Origin: a bacterium
GTDB lineage: Bacteria > Patescibacteriota > Saccharimonadia > Saccharimonadales > Saccharimonadaceae
DNA: 10,002 nucleotides
Direction of reading: 5' to 3'
Assembly (NCBI GenBank): GCA_029565375.1
Contig: JAKQOF010000001.1
Location: forward strand, 1 to 10,002
The position numbers and the translations under genes were made by a program. Each line of letters starts with the position of its first letter. Positions within the stretch are counted from its first letter, which is position 1. Below are positions 7,152-10,002 of the stretch, piece by piece. Below the pieces are notes generated by a model. It saw only the letters and a program-made list of their open reading frames with translations, made no database searches and was not told the DNA's origin.

Positions 7152-7173
7152 CAAGTCCGTTCTTTGCTACAAT
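7145..7173 (+). promoter_or_regulatory. Plus-strand promoter for the tRNA transcript
   Basis: -10 TACAAT (7168-7173) preceded by TGC (extended -10), 17-base spacer and -35 TGGAAA (7145-7150, four of six consensus bases). Start predicted near 7180, about 137 bases before the tRNA. The -35 shares five bases with the minus-strand -35, so the two promoters are back to back. Confidence 0.6.
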
Positions 7174-7179
7174 CATCTC

Positions 7180-7316
7180 TGTACTCATTTCAACCGCGCT
7201 TCCACAAAGCGACAAACCAAGCTTTAGCTGTTTGTCGATTTGAGAGGAGAAACAACGGAAGGTGACAGCAATAATCGTTTTCGATTGTTGCGAGAACCTG
7301 GAGTGAGTTTCGACGA
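7180..7316 (+). ncRNA. Structured leader RNA upstream of the tRNA (candidate)
   Basis: This tRNA leader of about 137 bases holds two good hairpins. CGACAAAC/GTTTGTCG (7210-7237) has an inner AGC/GCT pairing, and GCAATAATCG/CGATTGTTGC (7268-7291) has a TTTT loop. CTTCC (7198-7202 region) can pair with GGAAG (7258-7262) around the first hairpin, and ACTCA with TGAGT may close the whole. The leader would be cut off by RNase P when the tRNA matures. A 14-codon frame starting GTG at 7262 exists but has poor support. No match to tmRNA, RNase P RNA, SRP RNA, 6S RNA or a T-box (no AGGGTGG-type antiterminator core) is seen. Confidence 0.35.
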
Positions 7317-7393
7317 GGCACCGTAGCTCAGCTGGTTAGAGCGTAGGACTCATAAGCCTAAGGTCACAGGTTCGAGCCCTGTCGGTGCTACCA
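7317..7393 (+). tRNA. tRNA with anticodon CAT (probably elongator Met; Ile2 possible)
   Basis: 77 bases with encoded CCA. Acceptor GGCACCG pairs with CGGTGCT (G1-U72 wobble) and the discriminator is A. The D arm is GCTC/GAGC. The anticodon stem TAGGA/GCCTA encloses loop CTCATAA with anticodon CAT at 7351-7353 and one A31-G39 mismatch. The T arm is ACAGG/CCTGT with loop TTCGAGC. It lacks the three consecutive G-C pairs of initiator tRNA at 29-31/39-41. G2-C71, C3-G70 and A73 fit methionyl identity, and the GGTCACAGGTTCGA stretch resembles elongator Met. However, the lysidine-modified isoleucine tRNA also has gene anticodon CAT, and the window encodes TilS. The tRNA call is certain; the amino acid is not. 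Confidence 0.95.
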
Positions 7394-7429
7394 AAGAAAA
7401 TATCCCACGTACTGTGGGATATTTTCTTT
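7393..7429. terminator. Bidirectional intrinsic terminator
   Basis: A perfect 16-bp inverted repeat (7393-7408 with 7414-7429) around loop GTACT, with GTGGGATA at the stem core and T-rich tails on both strands (TTTTCTTTT on plus, TTTTCTTT on minus). It starts at the last base of the tRNA CCA and ends 15 bases before the stop of the convergent gene, so it serves both. Confidence 0.92.
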
Positions 7430-7444
7430 TGCTAAACGACAACC

Positions 7445-8233
7445 TTATGGAGTTGTTGTCGTCGTTTCTGTGATACCTAAAGCTGTCTTTAATGTTGTCG
7501 TATACGTAGCAACAGATTTTGCAAACGCAGTGTTAGCAGCTTTAATCGCAGCTTCACGTGTAGTTGCAAGTGCCTTAATTGCCGTCTTGGTTGACTCTGG
7601 TTGACGAGCCGCGGCAAGTTTGTCACGCGCTGTTTTGATTGACGACTTCAACGTCGCAAGTGTCGCAGCTGCATTAGCAGTTGTACAGTTGGTCGTTGCC
7701 GTTGTAAATGCAGTACTTACTGTTGTTTGATATGTTGTTGCAGCAGTTGCAAGTGTTTGCTGTTGCGTGCCAATAACATTCGCAACACCTGTACGATATG
7801 CCGTACGAGCATCGTCAACAGCTGTCTTTCGTACAGTCTGTGCGTCCTGAACGCTTACTTTGTAGGTCGCAATAGCCTTCAGCTGTTCGTCGGTGAGACC
7901 TTCTTGTGCCTCGAGTGCCGTAATCTTTTCTTCAAACGTCGTTGTTGCCGTTTGACGTGCATCGGTGATCTTTTTATCAATCTCGGTTTGCGTTGTTGCA
8001 ATTTTCATCAGTCGCTCAGAAAAATCTGTCTGCAAAGCAGAACGCTTAGTCGAAACGGCTTCTTTGCCGGTAGTTGCTAGGGTTGTAATTCGTGAACACG
8101 ATGCCACACCTTCAGTTGTACGTGTCTCGGTTGTCGTTTCGACTGCGTATAGCGGCGTTGTCCCAAAAAGAACAACGAGTGCTGATAACGCGGATGCTAC
8201 AATCACCCGCTGCTTATTAAAAATTGTCTTCAT
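7445..8233 (-). CDS. Exported Ala/Thr-rich helical protein, function unknown
   Basis: 262 residues from ATG at 8233. AGGAG (minus strand of 8243-8247) is nine bases upstream; a GTG two codons earlier is too close to it. Residues 1-30 form a signal peptide: KTIFNKQR, a hydrophobic core and a likely cut after LYA. The rest is soluble, very rich in Ala, Thr, Lys and Arg, and looks almost wholly alpha-helical. Loosely repeating helices resemble each other, such as VRKTAVDDARTAYRTGVANV (134-153) and TREAAIKAANTAFAKSVATY (225-244). Only two cysteines occur (C46, C183), possibly a disulfide. No catalytic motif is seen. It overlaps the upstream membrane-protein gene by 17 bases, so the two are probably made together at the cell surface. 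I do not recognise a family. Confidence 0.8.
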   Translation of the reverse strand: MKTIFNKQRVIVASALSALVVLFGTTPLYAVETTTETRTTEGVASCSRITTLATTGKEAVSTKRSALQTDFSERLMKIATTQTEIDKKITDARQTATTTFEEKITALEAQEGLTDEQLKAIATYKVSVQDAQTVRKTAVDDARTAYRTGVANVIGTQQQTLATAATTYQTTVSTAFTTATTNCTTANAAATLATLKSSIKTARDKLAAARQPESTKTAIKALATTREAAIKAANTAFAKSVATYTTTLKTALGITETTTTTP

Positions 8234-8747
8234 TGACACTGTCTCCTACATTTGCGGTTGCTGTTGCTGCGTCAGTGGCGGCGTCGCTATCGTCAGTTCC
8301 GGACAGGCTTGCCTCGTTTGACGAATTGACGGTGAGTGCATCGACTGCTTTATCAATCGTCAGCGCTGACGTCTCGTCTGTTGCCGTATCAGTCGTTTTT
8401 GTCTGTTCGCTTTGTGTCGCGTTGCTGTTGGTTGATGTTTGTGCTGATCCGAAGAATGCATACCACAAAAGTCCGGCGGCGATGATAACTACGACACCAA
8501 TAACGATGCCGGTAATCAGCTTTTTAGGTGACGGCTTTGCAGGCGGGGGAGCCAGCGGAACAAAAGCTGCGTCCTGCGTCTGGTTTGGTTCATTACCTTC
8601 CCCAAGCTGATCAATCGCACTTGCGACTGATGGTGATGGCGTACCTGTTGGCTCAGGGATTTGCATATCACTTTGCTGTTCAAAAGATGTGTCGTCTGGT
8701 GGTTGTGGCGGTTCGTTGTCCTGTTGCTTTATTTGCTCTGGATCCAT
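8217..8747 (-). CDS. Single-pass membrane protein with disordered tails, function unknown
   Basis: 176 residues from ATG at 8747, with GGGAG (minus strand of 8754-8758) six bases upstream. Residues 1-70 are acidic and rich in Pro and Gln, likely disordered and cytoplasmic. KPSPKK (71-76) is a positive stop flanking one membrane helix (77-99, LITGIVIGVVVIIAAGLLWY). Residues 100-176 are Ser/Thr/Asp/Ala-rich and acidic, likely outside. There is no enzyme motif. Its last 17 bases overlap the next gene, whose Shine-Dalgarno lies within this coding region, suggesting translational coupling. The layout fits a surface anchor or linker protein, but that is only an inference from shape. Confidence 0.78.
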   Translation of the reverse strand: MDPEQIKQQDNEPPQPPDDTSFEQQSDMQIPEPTGTPSPSVASAIDQLGEGNEPNQTQDAAFVPLAPPPAKPSPKKLITGIVIGVVVIIAAGLLWYAFFGSAQTSTNSNATQSEQTKTTDTATDETSALTIDKAVDALTVNSSNEASLSGTDDSDAATDAATATANVGDSVNEDNF

Positions 8748-8785
8748 TCTCAACTCCCATCAAAATAGATTGATTAACGCTTACG

Positions 8786-8814
8786 ATTATCTCACGAGAA
8801 GCCTCACATGTAAA
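8786..8814 (-). promoter_or_regulatory. Promoter for the membrane/exported protein pair
   Basis: Minus strand: -35 TTTACA (8809-8814) and -10 GATAAT (8786-8791), each five of six to consensus, with a 17-base spacer. Transcription would start near 8779, about 32 bases before the ATG at 8747, which leaves room for the GGGAG site. Confidence 0.7.
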
Positions 8815-8826
8815 CGTGGCTCTTGC

Positions 8827-8855
8827 TTGTCACCTCTGAGGTAGTTTGCTATACT
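8827..8855 (+). promoter_or_regulatory. Promoter for the cytidylate kinase gene
   Basis: -35 TTGTCA (8827-8832), 17-base spacer and -10 TATACT (8850-8855) with TGC directly before it (extended -10). The start should fall near 8862, only about four bases before the ATG at 8866. Confidence 0.75.
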
Positions 8856-8865
8856 GGCCAATTGA

Positions 8866-9687
8866 ATGACAAATAATAATCCCCTCCCGATCCTAGTCAC
8901 ATTTGACGGCGAGGCTCGCAGCGGCAAAGGCACTATCGTCCAAGCAACGAAGGACGCCCTTCGCGATCAAGCTGGATATAAAGTAATGCTTATTGACGCG
9001 GGACAAGTGTTCCGCGTTTTAGTTGTCGCAGCCACGCGTGTTGGTACCAACCTGGATAGCCCCGACGCAATCGACGCATTCCTCCAAGACGACAACAATG
9101 TTCAAGACTGCGTCCAGCTCGTAAAAGCCGTATACCACATGTCCAAAGACGAACGTGACGCGCTGCTGTACACCAACGAAGTTGGTCACAATAGTGCCAA
9201 AATTGGCGCACGTCCCCTGTCACAGTATTTTAAAGATGAGCTCTTAAAAGGCTGGTTGCGTGACGCACGCGCCGAGGGCTTCCAGATTGTACTGCTTGAC
9301 GGCCGCGCACTCGAAGAAGTCGGCGCAATGCTTGAAAGCGAAGGTCTGTGCGACTTCCGCCTGGGTCTCTACTTTATCTGTGATTCAGTCGTCGGTGCAC
9401 GCCGAACACTAGGTTTTGCCACTCGCCAATATGATGAGCTGGATGATAACGAAAAAGCATCAGTTGATGCACTTGTCGAACAAATTAACACGCGCAATGA
9501 AGCCGACGAAAAACGCCCAGTACAAACCCTGGTTCGTCCTGCTAACGTTGCCGTGTCACACCTACCAACCATCGAGCCAGCACCCGGCACTGGTCGTCCG
9601 ATGTACCTGCTCGATACGTCTGCAAACATGACAAAACAAGAGATGTCAGATCCTGTCATCTCACTCGTTACCCAGCACGTCAAATAA
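8866..9687 (+). CDS. cmk: Cytidylate kinase family protein
   Basis: 273 residues, somewhat longer than the usual 220-230. CMK moves phosphate from ATP to CMP and dCMP. Seen: P-loop GEARSGKGT (15-23); a nucleotide-binding segment EVGHNSAKIGARPLSQYFKD (105-124), corresponding to the family's S.vA..P.VR region; LLDGRALEEVGAML (143-156), corresponding to the family's DGRDIGT motif; a lid with ARRTLGF (178-184); and the C-terminal LLDTSANMTKQEM (248-260). The DGRDIGT motif is altered to DGRALEE, so CMP specificity is likely but not proved. ATG at 8866 has no Shine-Dalgarno. With the promoter so near, the transcript should be leaderless or nearly so. It is divergent from the membrane-protein gene and convergent with the monooxygenase, ending 3 bases from it. 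Confidence 0.85.
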   Translation: MTNNNPLPILVTFDGEARSGKGTIVQATKDALRDQAGYKVMLIDAGQVFRVLVVAATRVGTNLDSPDAIDAFLQDDNNVQDCVQLVKAVYHMSKDERDALLYTNEVGHNSAKIGARPLSQYFKDELLKGWLRDARAEGFQIVLLDGRALEEVGAMLESEGLCDFRLGLYFICDSVVGARRTLGFATRQYDELDDNEKASVDALVEQINTRNEADEKRPVQTLVRPANVAVSHLPTIEPAPGTGRPMYLLDTSANMTKQEMSDPVISLVTQHVK

Positions 9688-9690
9688 GAA

Positions 9691-10002
9691 CTATTGCTTG
9701 GCAGCAACAACCATGCGGCTCAACGAATTTTTTGGCAGCAATGGCATAATCGCGTCACGAACAGCCAGCTTTAAGCCCTTTGCGAGCATCATTTTACCAA
9801 CAGAAAACGCTTGCTTTTGATTAGCGTTAGCCTGGGGTTTACAAACTTTTTCATATCGCTTCGCGACTGTATGAAGCAAGTGTTGTGGTGTCGCAAGAAT
9901 CAAATCTGCAAGCACGTCTGCATCTTGCAAACCAATCGAGCCACCCATACCGGTTGACGGCATCATGGCGTGTGCCGCATCACCAGCTAGTACAACGTTG
10001 CC
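9691..10002 (-). CDS. FAD-dependent monooxygenase, C-terminal 103 residues
   Basis: The window edge cuts off the N-terminal FAD-binding GxGxxG region. The visible start GNVVLAGDAAHAMMPSTGMG carries the GDAAH...P FAD-contact motif of the p-hydroxybenzoate hydroxylase/UbiH group. It is followed by GGSIGLQDADVLADLI, where the usual Gly-x-Asn is changed to GGS. A helical tail with RYEKVCKPQANANQ matches the family's common YEKxRxPxA segment. Such enzymes use NAD(P)H and oxygen on aromatic or other cyclic substrates; the substrate here cannot be told. The stop at 9691 is 3 bases from the kinase stop, with no terminator hairpin between. Confidence 0.85.
   Translation of the reverse strand, partial: GNVVLAGDAAHAMMPSTGMGGSIGLQDADVLADLILATPQHLLHTVAKRYEKVCKPQANANQKQAFSVGKMMLAKGLKLAVRDAIMPLLPKNSLSRMVVAAKQ

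Noticed and set aside
7262..7306. 14-codon leader peptide starting GTG before the tRNA
   Set aside because: The GTG lies at the foot of a hairpin, the spacing from GAGGAG is long, and nothing indicates a role.
7445..8233. Apolipoprotein-, adhesin- or bacteriocin-like function for the Ala/Thr-rich protein
   Set aside because: Low-complexity helical composition gives false resemblances; no specific motif supports any of these.
8224..8610. 128-codon plus-strand frame opposite the membrane-protein gene
   Set aside because: It is a shadow of the low-complexity Ser/Thr/Ala coding region, without a Shine-Dalgarno, and overlaps a well-supported gene.

Overview
The window looks like a chromosomal piece of a small-genome bacterium of the Candidate Phyla Radiation, most likely Candidatus Saccharibacteria (TM7). 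This rests on the short one-domain-type TilS, a divergent MurJ, the unusual cytidylate kinase and the small Ala/Thr-rich exported proteins. It is an inference from gene character, not from a marker-gene phylogeny. The standard bacterial code fits every gene.

Left part (1-6880) is one long minus-strand gene series, read right to left: a small uncharacterised 89-residue protein, dinB (Y-family polymerase), tilS (tRNA-Ile lysidine synthetase), ftsH (membrane AAA protease), murJ (lipid II flippase family) and lepA (elongation factor 4, cut by the window edge). Gaps between genes are 4 to 63 bases except one of 278 bases between the 89-residue gene and dinB. That gap is filled almost entirely by a 250-base element made of two inverted units. 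Each unit has a long, nearly perfect stem capped by the same short core. This is the least explained and most interesting structure in the window.

Middle part (6881-7440): a leader with two hairpins just upstream of the 89-residue gene, two divergent overlapping promoters (7123-7173), a plus-strand structured leader of about 135 bases, a tRNA with anticodon CAT, and a perfect 16-bp inverted-repeat terminator that serves both the tRNA and the convergent gene.

Right part (7445-10002): two overlapping minus-strand genes for a single-pass membrane protein and an exported helical Ala/Thr-rich protein. They are divergent from a plus-strand cytidylate kinase whose promoter lies so close to the ATG that the mRNA should be leaderless. 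A convergent FAD-dependent monooxygenase, cut by the right edge, ends 3 bases from the kinase stop.

The long series joins housekeeping functions (translation, membrane proteolysis, cell-wall export, tRNA modification) to a translesion polymerase. The tRNA with anticodon CAT and TilS may be linked, because TilS modifies the CAU-anticodon isoleucine tRNA, although this tRNA is more likely elongator methionine.
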